Shown: positions 15,788 to 24,780 of the stretch, piece by piece | How the letters are laid out: every line of letters starts with the position of its first letter | How positions within the stretch are numbered: the first letter of the stretch is position 1 | DNA from: Ruania albidiflava DSM 18029 | GTDB taxonomy: Bacteria; Actinomycetota; Actinomycetes; Actinomycetales; Beutenbergiaceae | NCBI RefSeq assembly: GCF_000421225.1 | Contig: NZ_ATWL01000005.1 | Span: forward strand, 1 to 64,000 | Reading direction: 5' to 3' | Length of the DNA stretch: 64,000 bases | The notes under the pieces: model-generated | Told to the model about the DNA's origin: nothing | Databases searched by the model: none | Seen by the model: the letters and a program-made list of their open reading frames with translations, nothing else | Position numbers and translations under genes: made by a program

Positions 15788-17197
15788 ATGCACAGCCCTG
15801 CCCACGAGGTCGCGGTGGACCGGCACTATGACCTGATCATCATCGGCACCGGGTCGGGCAACTCGATCCCCGGCCCGGAGCTGGACGAAAAGTCGATCGC
15901 GATCATCGAGGCGGGCACGTTCGGTGGCACCTGCCTGAACGTCGGCTGCATCCCGACGAAGATGTACGTCTACGCCGCTGACGTGGCGCTGGAGACCGCC
16001 CGGTCCGGGCGACTGGGTCTGGACGCCCACGTGGACGCCGTCGACTGGCCGGGCATCGTCTCCCGCATCTTCGAACGCCGCATCGACCCCATCGCCGAGG
16101 GCGGTGAGGCCTACCGGCGCGGACCGGAGACCCCGAATATCGACGTATACGATCAGCACGCGGTGTTCGTCGCCGAGCGTACGCTGCGCACCGGCCAGGG
16201 CGACCGGCAGGCGATCATCTCCGCCGACGAGGTGGTGATCGCGGCCGGGTCGCGCCCGTTCGTGCCGGAGGCGATCACAGCCTCCGGGGTGCGGTACCAC
16301 ACCAACGAGGACATCATGCGGCTGCCCACGCAGCCCCGGTCGATCGTGATCGTGGGCGGTGGGTTCATCGCGATGGAGTTCGCACACGTCTTCGACGCGC
16401 TGGGCACCGAGGTCACCATCGTGTCCCGCTCCTCGCTGCTGCGCCGGCTCGATGCCGACCTGCACGAACGGTTCAACACCCTCGCCGTCGAACGTTTCGA
16501 CGTGCGCGAGGGCCGCACAGCCATCGGCGCTGAGGAGGACGAGGACGGGGTGACCGTCCGGCTCGACGACGGGTCGACCGCGACCGGTGAGGTGCTGCTG
16601 GTGGCCACCGGCCGGGTGCCGAACGGTGACCGGCTGGACCTGGGCTCGGCCGGGATCGAGATGACCGAGGACGGTCGCGTCGCTGTGGACCGCTACGGGC
16701 GCTCGACCAGCGCGGAGGGCGTGTGGGCGCTGGGTGACGTGTCCTCCCCGTACATGCTCAAGCACGTGGCCAACGCCGAGATGCGCACGATCAAGCACAA
16801 CCTGCTGCATCCGCAGGACCTGCGGGCACTGCCGCACGAGCACGTGCCGTCGGCGGTGTTCACCCACCCGCAGATCGCCACAGTCGGACTGACCGAGGCA
16901 GAGGCGCGGGCCCACGGCCACGAAGTCACGGTGAAGGTGCAGGCCTACGGGGACGTCGCCTACGGCTGGGCGATGGAGGAGGAGACCGGTATCTGCAAGC
17001 TGGTCGCCGACCGGTCCACCGGCCAGCTGCTCGGGGCGCACTACCTGGGTCCGCAGGCGGCCACACTGATCCAGCAGATGATCACTGTGCTGACCTTCGG
17101 GCTGGACGTGCGCGAGGTCGCCACGCAGCAGTACTGGATCCACCCGGCGCTGCCGGAGGTCACCGAGAACGCACTGCTCGGCCTGGACTTCGGCTGA
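15788..17197 (+). CDS. mtr: mycothione reductase
   Basis: A 469-residue pyridine nucleotide-disulfide oxidoreductase that regenerates mycothiol from mycothione with NADPH, keeping the cytosolic redox buffer reduced. Seen: the FAD motif LIIIGTGSGNS, the redox pair in GGTCLNVGCIPTK (about residues 48 and 53), the NAD(P)H motif VIVGGGFIAMEFAHVF, ALGDVSSPYMLKHVAN, and the C-terminal His-Glu motif WIHPALPEVTENAL. Length matches the family. ATG 15788 follows ggagagga; an upstream ATG 14 codons earlier is not needed. Confidence 0.95.
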   Translation: MHSPAHEVAVDRHYDLIIIGTGSGNSIPGPELDEKSIAIIEAGTFGGTCLNVGCIPTKMYVYAADVALETARSGRLGLDAHVDAVDWPGIVSRIFERRIDPIAEGGEAYRRGPETPNIDVYDQHAVFVAERTLRTGQGDRQAIISADEVVIAAGSRPFVPEAITASGVRYHTNEDIMRLPTQPRSIVIVGGGFIAMEFAHVFDALGTEVTIVSRSSLLRRLDADLHERFNTLAVERFDVREGRTAIGAEEDEDGVTVRLDDGSTATGEVLLVATGRVPNGDRLDLGSAGIEMTEDGRVAVDRYGRSTSAEGVWALGDVSSPYMLKHVANAEMRTIKHNLLHPQDLRALPHEHVPSAVFTHPQIATVGLTEAEARAHGHEVTVKVQAYGDVAYGWAMEEETGICKLVADRSTGQLLGAHYLGPQAATLIQQMITVLTFGLDVREVATQQYWIHPALPEVTENALLGLDFG

Positions 17198-17300
17198 CCA
17201 GGACCGCAGCAGCCAGGCACACGAGCCTCATTGCCGTGGGTGAGTCGTGATCGTTTCAGGTGAGTTTCCGTGGGGCCGACAGAATAGGGCCCGAAATGAC

Positions 17301-17341
17301 GAACGGCGCGACCCCAACTTTTCGTTGGAATCGCGCCGTTC
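17301..17341 (-). terminator. hairpin downstream of tRNA-fMet
   Basis: An 11-bp perfect outer stem (17301-17311 with 17331-17341) and an inner CCAAC/GTTGG stem (17314-17318 with 17324-17328) around a ttttc loop, separated by a CC/AA internal loop. It begins 2 bases past the tRNA CCA on the minus strand. There is no strong T-run. It could also stop transcription arriving from mtr. Confidence 0.7.
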
Positions 17342-17343
17342 CT

Positions 17344-17420
17344 TGGTGGCGGGGGAGGGATTTGAACCCTCGACCTCCGGGTTATGAGCCCGGCGAGCTA
17401 CCGAACTGCTCCACCCCGCG
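17344..17420 (-). tRNA. initiator tRNA-fMet (CAT anticodon)
   Basis: Minus strand, 77 bases including encoded CCA. The 5' end is CGCGGGG, and the anticodon arm has the three consecutive G:C pairs (GGG/CCC) around a CTCATAA loop that mark initiator tRNA. The T-arm contains GGTTCAAATCC. Position 1 is C and position 72 is also C, giving an unpaired 1-72 end as required for formylation, although E. coli has A72. Confidence 0.97.
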
Positions 17421-17432
17421 TCGGTAGCCACT

Positions 17433-17461
17433 ACTCTACGGAACGCGCCCCGCTGGAGCAA
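17433..17461 (-). promoter_or_regulatory. tRNA-fMet promoter
   Basis: On the minus strand, TTGCTC (17461-17456) and TAGAGT (17438-17433) are separated by exactly 17 bp. The -10 ends 12 bases before the tRNA 5' end. A good housekeeping sigma-70 promoter. Confidence 0.75.
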
Positions 17462-17532
17462 ATCCACTGTCGGTGGCTCCAGTCACACTCTGCGAGGCAC
17501 CGTTCTCGGCGGGCAGGTGCCGACCGGCTGAC

Positions 17533-17561
17533 GGTCCCGGGGCGGTGATCGCCCCGGGACC
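17533..17561 (-). terminator. terminator hairpin of the UPF0182 gene
   Basis: A perfect 12-bp inverted repeat (17533-17544 with 17550-17561) with a 5-base gtgat loop, 12 bases past the stop at 17574. No T-run follows, as is common in high-GC actinobacteria. Confidence 0.75.
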
Positions 17562-17573
17562 CTCAGCAGTGGC

Positions 17574-20500
17574 TCAGCCGTCGGTCGGCTCCTCGGTCGC
17601 ACCGTCACCGGAGCCACCGTCGGCACCATCGCCCGCACCGGCCACCGGCTCCCCGGTCAGCTCGGACTCAGCCTCCAACGCTCTGGCCAGTGCTGCGTTC
17701 AGGCGCTCCTGCGCCTCCCCGTAGGCGGCCCAGTCGCCGTCTGCCATCGCCTGCGAGGAGTCCTCCATCGCCGCCGACGCCTCCTGCAGAGCCTCGTTCA
17801 GCTGCTGCTGGGCATCGGCGTCGGCGGAGCCGGTGTCCCCGCTGTCCGCAGAGTCATCGGTGCCTTCACCGTCGTCGGTGCCCTCGTCGTCAGCCGGTTC
17901 GTTCCCGGCGTCCCCGGCATTGGCACCGGAGTCACCCTGGAACACCTGGTCGAGAGCCTCGTCCAGGGTGTGCGCGAAGCCGATCTCGTCACCGAAGGCC
18001 ACCAGCACCCGCCGCAGCAGCGGGAACTGGGTGCTGCCGGAGGACTGCACGTACACCGGTTGCACGTACAGCACACCACTGCCGGCCGGCAGGGTCAGCA
18101 GGTTCCCGGGCACCACTGTCGAACCGCCGCGGGCGAGGATGTTCAGCTCGTTGGCCGCATCGGTGTCGGAGTCGAAGTTGTTCTGCACCTGACCGGGTCC
18201 GGGCACAGTGATGTCCCGGGGCAGCTCGAGCAGAGTGATCGTGCCGTAGTCCTCGGAGATCTGGCCCGCTTGGTCCCCCGGTTCGGCGTTCACCGACATG
18301 TAGCCGGTGAGCACGTTCCGGGTGTCGTCGTCCAGGATGAACTGGGAGGTCAGCGAGAAGTTCACGTCCTCCTCGTTCCCCGGCATCGCCAGAGACAGGT
18401 AGTACGGCGGCTGCGGCACCGGGTTGGACGACGTCGGATCGTTCGGCACCCGCCAGAAGTCACTGGTGGTGTAGAACGTGGCCGCGTCGGTGACGTGGTA
18501 CTTGCTGAGCAGCTCACGCTGCACCTTGAACAGGTCCTCGGGGTAGCGCAGGTGGCTCATCAGGTCGCCGCTGATCTCCGAGACCGGACGGACCGTGTCG
18601 GGATAGACGTCCATCCAGGTCTGCAGCACCGGGTCCTCGGGGATGAACTCCTCCCCCTCGCTGCTCCCCTGGCCCCAGGCGTACAGGGTGACCGAGCCGT
18701 CGTAGGCGTTCACCACGGCCTTGACCGAGTTGCGGATGTAGTTGATGTACTCCGGCAGCTCGGCGATTTGCTGCTGGCCGTTGGACAGCGAGTCGATGAT
18801 CGCCGACTCCAGCTCCTGCCGCGCGGAGTACGGGTACTCGTTGGAGGTGGTGTAGGCGTCCACCACCCAGACGACCTCCTTGGTGCCGTCCCCGTCGGTG
18901 TCCACCACGGCCGGGTAGCTGGTGCCGTCGGTGGTCAGGAACGGTGCCACCCGGTTCACCCGCTCGATCGGGTCGCGGTAGTACAGGATCTGCGACTCGT
19001 CGGTGACCCGGTCGGAGAAGATGATCTGCTCGCTGCCGAACCTGGCCGCGTACAGCAGCTGGTTCCACCAGTTGCCCACAGAAGGACCGCCGTCACCGGT
19101 GTAGGTGTTGTTCACCACGCCGTTCGGGGCGCTGTCGTCCGGGTAGTCCAGCTCCCACGGCTCGGTGCCCTCCGGAGCACCGACGATCGAGTAGTCCGGG
19201 GCGTTCGGGCTGAAGTAGATCCGTGGCTCGTAGTCGCCCAGGTCGCCGACACTGGGGATGCCCCGCTCGATGAACTGCGGGCGGCCGTCGGCGGTGACAG
19301 TGTTGCCGCGTGCGGCGACCACGCCGAACCCGTGGGTGAACACGGTGTGGTCGTTGACCCAGCTGCGCTCACCGGAGCCGCTCAGGTCCAGCTCGCGCAC
19401 CGCGACCACCGTGTCGGTGCTCTGCCCGTCGATGTCGTAGCGGTCCACTGCCAGCGTGTTCGGGAAGGTGTAGTACTGCTTGTTCTGCTGCAGCTGGCGG
19501 AAGGTGGGCGAGACGATGTTCGGGTCGAGCAGCCGGATGCTGGCCGTGGACCGTGCGTCCGCCTGCAGCGCGCCCTCCTCGGCGACCGTCTCCGCCTCGT
19601 AGCGTTCCACCTCCACCCGGTTCAGGCCGTAGGCGTCATAGGTGGCGTCGATGTTCCGTTGGATGAACTCGGCCTCCAGCGCCTGGGCGTTCGGGTTCAC
19701 CCGCACTGCCTGCACGATCGCCGGGTACGCCCCGCCGACCAGGATCGCCGAGACCACCATCAGAGCCACTCCGACCGCCGGCAGGCGCCAGTTGCCACGC
19801 GCACCGGTCCACACGAACAGCAGGGCCACGAACACCCCGATGACGGCGAGGATCGCCTTGGCGGGCAGCACCGCGTTCACGTCGGTGTACGAGGCGCCGT
19901 CGAACCGGTCACCCACCTGGGAGAGCAACGAGTACCGGTCCAGCCAGTAGTTGACGGCGATCAGCAAGGTGATCAGGGCCGCCAGGATCGCCGTGTGCAC
20001 CCGGGCGGCGCGGGAGATCCGCTGCCCCTGGTTCATCGGCTGCAGCGCCCCGTAGAGGTAGTGGGTGAACACCGCCGCCACCGCGCTCAGGATCGCGGTG
20101 GCCATCAGGAAGGACACCACGAACCGCAGGAACGGCAGGGTGAACATGAAGAAGGACAGGTCGATGCCGAACTGCGGGTCGGTCTCTCCCCAGTGCTCCC
20201 CGTGCAGCGCCAGGAGGGCATTCTGCCACTGCGCGGTGGCTGTGGAGCCGGCGAAGAAGGCGGCCACGATCGGCGCACCGATGAACACCGCACGGCGCAG
20301 CGGCTCGAACGCCTCCCGGTACCGGTCCAGGTCCTGCTGCTGCGTGGTGGTGGGCACGTACATCGGCCGGTTCCGGTACGCCAGGTGCAGGTTCAACCAG
20401 ACCGCCCCGCCCATCACCGCGGCACCGAGCACGAACAGCACCGCACGGGTGATCCACTCGGTGCGGATCACCTGCGTGTATCCGATCTGGGAGTACCAGA

Positions 20501-20636
20501 GCCACTCGGTCCAGAACCGGGACATGATCAGGAACAAGACGACCAGCCCACCGATCACCAGCAGGGTGGGCAGCAGCGGACCCCGGCGTCGGCGCCCAGT
20601 CGGGCCTGATGCTGGTCGGCTGGCGGCGAATGACAC
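17574..20636 (-). CDS. UPF0182 family large membrane protein
   Basis: A 1020-residue UPF0182 protein. Seven membrane segments lie in the first ~320 residues, starting after a basic RRRRG stretch, followed by a large extracytoplasmic region with conserved blocks such as FTHGFGVVAARGN, YYRDPIERVNRVAPFL and PYYLSLAMPG. The last ~120 residues are very acidic and low complexity (Asp/Glu/Gly/Ala). Actinobacteria-wide, function unknown. GTG 20636 has aggtg 9 bases upstream. Divergent from the PPA1309 gene. Confidence 0.95.
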   Translation of the reverse strand: MSFAASRPASGPTGRRRRGPLLPTLLVIGGLVVLFLIMSRFWTEWLWYSQIGYTQVIRTEWITRAVLFVLGAAVMGGAVWLNLHLAYRNRPMYVPTTTQQQDLDRYREAFEPLRRAVFIGAPIVAAFFAGSTATAQWQNALLALHGEHWGETDPQFGIDLSFFMFTLPFLRFVVSFLMATAILSAVAAVFTHYLYGALQPMNQGQRISRAARVHTAILAALITLLIAVNYWLDRYSLLSQVGDRFDGASYTDVNAVLPAKAILAVIGVFVALLFVWTGARGNWRLPAVGVALMVVSAILVGGAYPAIVQAVRVNPNAQALEAEFIQRNIDATYDAYGLNRVEVERYEAETVAEEGALQADARSTASIRLLDPNIVSPTFRQLQQNKQYYTFPNTLAVDRYDIDGQSTDTVVAVRELDLSGSGERSWVNDHTVFTHGFGVVAARGNTVTADGRPQFIERGIPSVGDLGDYEPRIYFSPNAPDYSIVGAPEGTEPWELDYPDDSAPNGVVNNTYTGDGGPSVGNWWNQLLYAARFGSEQIIFSDRVTDESQILYYRDPIERVNRVAPFLTTDGTSYPAVVDTDGDGTKEVVWVVDAYTTSNEYPYSARQELESAIIDSLSNGQQQIAELPEYINYIRNSVKAVVNAYDGSVTLYAWGQGSSEGEEFIPEDPVLQTWMDVYPDTVRPVSEISGDLMSHLRYPEDLFKVQRELLSKYHVTDAATFYTTSDFWRVPNDPTSSNPVPQPPYYLSLAMPGNEEDVNFSLTSQFILDDDTRNVLTGYMSVNAEPGDQAGQISEDYGTITLLELPRDITVPGPGQVQNNFDSDTDAANELNILARGGSTVVPGNLLTLPAGSGVLYVQPVYVQSSGSTQFPLLRRVLVAFGDEIGFAHTLDEALDQVFQGDSGANAGDAGNEPADDEGTDDGEGTDDSADSGDTGSADADAQQQLNEALQEASAAMEDSSQAMADGDWAAYGEAQERLNAALARALEAESELTGEPVAGAGDGADGGSGDGATEEPTDG

Positions 20637-20764
20637 GAAAAAGCACCTCGGTGGGAATGTGGTCGGAACGTGACAGGCCCGGCACTCGCCGGGGCTCTAC
20701 TGCCACAACGCATGGGCCTACAGGAAAGTTTCGCACACCCGGGGGCGCCTGCGACCATAGACGC

Positions 20765-21301
20765 ATGGACTCCGAGCTCTCCGCACGCACTGCTGCTCTG
20801 TCCGAGGTCGTCCGGGAGGTGGAGCGGCACGTGTCCGCCCAGGGCTGGGACGGTCCGGTCGTGGTCTATGCGTTGGTCCGCTCGGCTGACCTGCTCGCGT
20901 CCAGCCCAGAGATGGCTGCCGAGCTCCCCGACGACGCAGCCACCGATCCTGAGCACCTCACCGCGATCATCCAGGAGGGGCTGCCGGAGGCGGACACGCT
21001 CGAGGACCTGCTCGCCCAGCTCGCCTGGCCGCAGACCGTGGACGGCACTGCGATCGTGGTGGAGCGCATCGTGGTGCCACCGGAGGCGGAGGCGGGCATG
21101 CCCACGGACTCCGATGCCGCCGTCGAGTACCTGATGAGCCACCCGGACCGGCAGGACGTGCGGATCGCCGCCGGGGTGCTGCGCAGCGGTGAGTCCTGGT
21201 GCGCGCTACGTTCCCGCACCAACGACACCGACGACGCCGTCGGCGGCGGACCGGAAGCCGTGCCCGGCCTGGTCGACGCGCTGGCCGCCACCCTGCGCTG
21301 A
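20765..21301 (+). CDS. PPA1309 family protein
   Basis: A 178-residue cytoplasmic protein of the actinobacterial PPA1309 family, of unknown function. Recognisable blocks are REVERHVSAQGWDGPVVVYALVRSADLLA near the start, LAWPQTVDGTAIVVERIVVPP in the middle and RIAAGVLRSGESWCALR near the end. Its place between UPF0182 and the Lon-like PDZ protease is conserved. ATG 20765 is the only start fitting the family; a longer frame from 20609 runs over the divergent promoter region. Confidence 0.85.
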   Translation: MDSELSARTAALSEVVREVERHVSAQGWDGPVVVYALVRSADLLASSPEMAAELPDDAATDPEHLTAIIQEGLPEADTLEDLLAQLAWPQTVDGTAIVVERIVVPPEAEAGMPTDSDAAVEYLMSHPDRQDVRIAAGVLRSGESWCALRSRTNDTDDAVGGGPEAVPGLVDALAATLR

Positions 21302-21306
21302 GGGCC

Positions 21307-21366
21307 CGCGAACACCCTGTTTCGCGGCCGCCGACCGGCGTGTCGCCGCGAAGCAGGGCGTTCGCG
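21307..21366. terminator. 22-bp-arm bidirectional hairpin between convergent genes
   Basis: Arms 21307-21328 and 21345-21366 are complementary at 20 of 22 positions, plus one possible G:U pair, around a 16-base loop. It fills almost all of the gap between the PPA1309 stop (21301) and the Lon-like protease stop (21379), so it can end both transcripts. Confidence 0.7.
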
Positions 21367-21378
21367 ACTGTGTGTGGG

Positions 21379-22509
21379 TCAGTCGGCGCAGCTGGGCAGG
21401 TCGGCTGCGGTGCCATCGGCGATCGCGTGCATCGCCTGCTCGGCCTCGTCGAGCGTGGCCACCTGGATCACCTGGAGCCCGTCCGGCACGTGCCCGACGA
21501 CTTCCCCGCAGTTGGCGGCCGGGGCGAGGAAGTACTCGGCGCCGTCACGCTGCGCACCGAGCATCTTCAGCCGGACGCCGCCGATCGGGCCGACCTGGCC
21601 GTCCGGGCTGATCGTTCCGGTACCGGCGACCACGTGCCCGCCGGCCAGCGGTTCCGGGTTGAGCAGGTCGAGGATGCCGAGGGCGAACATGGTGCCGGCG
21701 CTGGGACCGCCGACGTTGTCGATCTCGATGTGCACGTCGATCGGGTAGTCGTACTCGGCGCTGAGGAAGACGCCGAGGACGCTACCGCCGCTGCCGTCGG
21801 GGCCGGTGGTGATCTCCAGGTCGGTAGCGACACCGTCCCGGTCCACGGTGAGCGTGACAGTGCTCCCCGGCGCGGTGGCGGCCAGTGCGTCCGACAGGTC
21901 CTGGTAGGTCTCGATCTGGTGCGCACCGCTGGGAGTGGTCAGCGCGGTGACCACGTCCTCGGCCTCGACCACCCCGTCGGCGTCGCTGTCCGGGACCGCA
22001 CCCGCCACGGTCAGCGTGGCCGGCACTTCGTACCCCTGCTGGGTCAGCGCCGCCACAGTGGCGTTCTGCTGCGAGGAGGCCATCTGCTGGGCGGCGACCT
22101 CGCTGCGTTGCTCTTCGGTCACGTCCGGGCGGAACACGGCCTCCGCCGGCTGCACCAGCATGTGGCCGGACAGCCAGCCACGGATCACGCTCCCGGCGGT
22201 GACCGGGAACCCGGGGCCCCCGGCGGTGGTCACCGTGGTCAACCTGAGCTCACCCTCGTCGTCCGGGTAGGTGTCCGCCCCGTCGATGGTGATCAGCGGG
22301 TGGTCGGCGACCTCGCCGAGGGTGTTGAACGTCGGCCCCGAGGCCTCGACAGCGTACGGCACCGGGACCAGCAGCATGGGCACCAGCAGCCCGAAGGAGA
22401 CCAGGCCGGCAGCGGTCATCGTGATCGCCCGGGTGCTGATGCGGTACCGCTGCCGGACCCGCTGCCACCGGGAGGTGGGTGGCTGGGGCACGCTGTGCTC
22501 GGACGTCAT
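21379..22509 (-). CDS. Lon-type (S16) serine protease with PDZ domain, membrane-anchored
   Basis: A 376-residue protein. A basic N-terminus and one membrane helix (about residues 32-55) anchor it with the rest outside. A PDZ region lies at about 160-240. The S16 protease domain has Ser at about residue 270 in GGPSAGTMFALG and Lys at about 315 in GGVRLKMLGA, the Ser-Lys dyad of Lon. It lacks any ATPase domain. Substrates unknown; its neighbours suggest envelope quality control. ATG 22509 is favoured over long upstream extensions that run over the divergent gene. Confidence 0.93.
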   Translation of the reverse strand: MTSEHSVPQPPTSRWQRVRQRYRISTRAITMTAAGLVSFGLLVPMLLVPVPYAVEASGPTFNTLGEVADHPLITIDGADTYPDDEGELRLTTVTTAGGPGFPVTAGSVIRGWLSGHMLVQPAEAVFRPDVTEEQRSEVAAQQMASSQQNATVAALTQQGYEVPATLTVAGAVPDSDADGVVEAEDVVTALTTPSGAHQIETYQDLSDALAATAPGSTVTLTVDRDGVATDLEITTGPDGSGGSVLGVFLSAEYDYPIDVHIEIDNVGGPSAGTMFALGILDLLNPEPLAGGHVVAGTGTISPDGQVGPIGGVRLKMLGAQRDGAEYFLAPAANCGEVVGHVPDGLQVIQVATLDEAEQAMHAIADGTAADLPSCAD

Positions 22510-22631
22510 GGCTCCATCATCGCGCGCCTGGCGCTGTGCTGAGGTCAATCCTGTCGCGGCGCACCGGCTGCTGCCGGTGCGCCGAGAGCGAAAGCGGCCT
22601 GCAGCTGCTGGTCCCACCAGGTCGGTGTGGT

Positions 22632-22637
22632 TACCGT
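22632..22637 (+). promoter_or_regulatory. -10 element (TACCGT) of leaderless DUF2342 gene
   Basis: TACCGT ends 5 bases before ATG 22643, and no ribosome binding site intervenes. Confidence 0.55.
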
Positions 22638-22642
22638 GAAGC

Positions 22643-24139
22643 ATGACCGAGGACGACCCGCGCGAGCAGATGCGCCGGATGCTGGAGCAGATGCTCGGCC
22701 CCGAGGCGGCCGAGGAGGCGTTGCGCGCCCTGGAGGCCAGCGGGATGGACCCTGCCGCCTGGTCATCTGCTGGGATGCCGGTCAACCCGGAGCAGCTGCA
22801 GGCAGCGATGGCGCAGATGCGACAGGTGATGGCCGCCGGTGATGACGACGAGTCCCGCTGGCGGATGGCCCATGACGTGGCCCGCCAGGTGGCCCACAGC
22901 GGCGGCGACCCGTCGGTGACCGCCGCGGAGGCGGATCGGGCCCGCTCGATCCTGTCCGTGGCCGACCTGTGGCTGGATGCTGCCACCGAGCTGCCCCCCT
23001 CTGGCGGGCAGCACCTGGCGGTCTCCCGGGCGGAGTGGGTGGAGCGCACGCTACCCACCTGGCGCACAGTGGCCGAACCGGTGGGGTCCTCCGTGGCCGA
23101 GGCGCTCTCCGAGCTCGTCGACCCCGAGCAGCTGGCCGAGCAGGGCCTGAACGTGCCGGAGATACCGATGCTGGCCGGTCTGGACATCGGCTCGATGATG
23201 CGCACCATGGGCTCGCTGAGCTTCGCGATGCAGGTGGGCCAGGCGGCCGGCACCCTCTCCCGGGAGGTGTTCGGCGGTACCGACGTAGGCCTGCCGCTGC
23301 TCGCGGAGCCGGCGCTGCTGCTGGTGCCGGCGAACGTGGCGGAGTTCGCCGAGGGGCTGGACGCCCCGGCCGAGGAGGTGTGGCACTTCCTCGCGGTGCG
23401 CGAGGCCGCCCACGCCCGGCTGTTCACGCACGTGCCGTGGCTGCGAGCGCACCTGCTCGGTGCGGTGGAGGACTACGCGCGCGGCATCGAGATCGACCTG
23501 GGGCAGATGGAGGAGTCGATGCGCGGCATCGACCCCACGAACATGGACCAGCTGCGCTCGGCGATGGCCGGGGGCATCTTCGCCCCGCACCACACGGAGG
23601 CGCAGACCCGGGCGCTGACCCGGTTGGAGACGGCTCTGGCGCTCGTGGAGGGCTGGGTGGAGGAGGTCACCGCCCGCGCAGTTGCCCCGCACCTGCCGCA
23701 CGCAGTGCCGCTGCGGGAGATGTTGCGCCGCCGGCGGGCCGCCGGCGGCCCGGCCGAGGACACCTTCCGCACCCTGGTGGGCCTGGAGCTGCGCCCCCGG
23801 CGCGCCCGGGACGCGGCGACGTTGTGGGCGCTGGTGGGCACCAAGCAGGGGTCGGAGGCCCGGGACGCACTCTGGTCGCACCCGGACGTGTTCCCCAGCA
23901 CCGCAGACCTGGACTCCCCCACCGACTTCCTGCAGCGGCGGGCGGCGAGCGCCGAGGAGACCTCGGAGATCGACGCCGCCCTGGAGGCGCTGCTGGACGG
24001 CACCCTGGGTACCGAAACCTCACCGGCGGACGGCCCCGACGCCACCGAGAGCGCACCGAGCCCGGAGGAGGGCGGCAGCACCGGGACGGACGAGGATCCG
24101 GGACCCGGCGGCGACGACCCCGACCGCCAGCCGCACTGA
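22643..24139 (+). CDS. DUF2342 zinc-dependent metalloprotease-like protein
   Basis: A 498-residue protein of the DUF2342 family (once called F420-biosynthesis-associated). Seen: an N-terminal charged helix with repeated MLEQMLGPEAAEEALRALEASG, LSFAMQVGQAAGTLSREVFGGTD, the family hallmark HFLAVREAAHARLFTHVPWLRAHL at about residue 250, and FAPHHTEAQTRALTRLETALALVEGWVE. The C-terminus is acidic and disordered. It is divergent from the Lon-like protease, a conserved pairing (Rv3194c-Rv3195 in M. tuberculosis). Catalytic activity is inferred. Confidence 0.9.
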   Translation: MTEDDPREQMRRMLEQMLGPEAAEEALRALEASGMDPAAWSSAGMPVNPEQLQAAMAQMRQVMAAGDDDESRWRMAHDVARQVAHSGGDPSVTAAEADRARSILSVADLWLDAATELPPSGGQHLAVSRAEWVERTLPTWRTVAEPVGSSVAEALSELVDPEQLAEQGLNVPEIPMLAGLDIGSMMRTMGSLSFAMQVGQAAGTLSREVFGGTDVGLPLLAEPALLLVPANVAEFAEGLDAPAEEVWHFLAVREAAHARLFTHVPWLRAHLLGAVEDYARGIEIDLGQMEESMRGIDPTNMDQLRSAMAGGIFAPHHTEAQTRALTRLETALALVEGWVEEVTARAVAPHLPHAVPLREMLRRRRAAGGPAEDTFRTLVGLELRPRRARDAATLWALVGTKQGSEARDALWSHPDVFPSTADLDSPTDFLQRRAASAEETSEIDAALEALLDGTLGTETSPADGPDATESAPSPEEGGSTGTDEDPGPGGDDPDRQPH

Positions 24140-24154
24140 CCCCCAGCTCCCGGC

Positions 24155-24682
24155 TCAGCTGTCCCAGGCGTGGCTGACACCGAGGAGGAAGCCGCGGGCC
24201 CGCTCGGTGTGCGGGTAGGCGGCCAGCAGCGCCCAGAAGTCCTCGCCGTGTCCAGGTTCGATCAGGTGCGCGAGCTCGTGCAGCAGCACGTAGTCGATCA
24301 CCCAGCCGGGCATCCCCTGCACCCGGTCGGAGATGCGCACTGTCCCACGCCCCGGGGTGCACGACCCCCAGCGCGTGTTCTGGTCCGCGGTCCACCGGAT
24401 GGAGACCGGTATCGCCCGCTCGTCCAGGTACTGGCGAGCCAACCGCTCCGCCCGGCGGGCCAGCTCGGTCCCGTCGGGGCTGCGGCGCCGGTCTGAGTCC
24501 GCCAGCCGGGTGAGCATCCGGCGCACCCAGGTGTCCTCTTCGGCTCGGCTGAACCCGCTCGGGATGGCCACGACGGTACGACCAGCCTCCCGGTAGGCGG
24601 ACACGGTCTTGCGGCGGCGGCTGCTGCGCCGGACCACCACCCGCTGACCGTCCACCCGACGCTGGGAGTCGCCTGTCCTCAC
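24155..24682 (-). CDS. YgjP-like (M48/DUF45) metallopeptidase
   Basis: A 175-residue zinc peptidase of the YgjP/SprT-like group. Seen: RRSSRRRKTVSAYREAGRTVVAIP near the start, the family motif NTRWGSCTPGRGTVRIS, and the zinc site LLHELAHLIEPGHGEDFW (HExxH plus downstream His/Glu). Start uncertain: GTG 24682 is chosen because the preceding 15 codons up to a GTG at 24727 are Cys-rich and atypical. It is convergent with the DUF2342 gene and divergent from the ThiF-like gene. Confidence 0.88.
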   Translation of the reverse strand: MRTGDSQRRVDGQRVVVRRSSRRRKTVSAYREAGRTVVAIPSGFSRAEEDTWVRRMLTRLADSDRRRSPDGTELARRAERLARQYLDERAIPVSIRWTADQNTRWGSCTPGRGTVRISDRVQGMPGWVIDYVLLHELAHLIEPGHGEDFWALLAAYPHTERARGFLLGVSHAWDS

Positions 24683-24780
24683 CCGGCCAGCCTGGCACAC
24701 CGCACAGCAGTTATCCACAGCCTGCACCGGTGGTGAGCACGGGCGGACCGGATGTGCCAGCCTCGCTGCAGGAGGGAGCG

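Noticed and set aside
17228-17467. 79-codon minus-strand frame over the tRNA
   Set aside because: It is the translated initiator tRNA and its hairpin (the usual NPEVEGSNPSPA-type artefact).
17970-20609. 879-codon plus-strand frame
   Set aside because: Antisense shadow of UPF0182, His/Val/Arg/Gly-rich with no domains.
24711-24719. TTATCCACA, a perfect DnaA-box word
   Set aside because: A single copy without an AT-rich unwinding region, dnaA, dnaN or further boxes; most likely chance or part of the local promoter.
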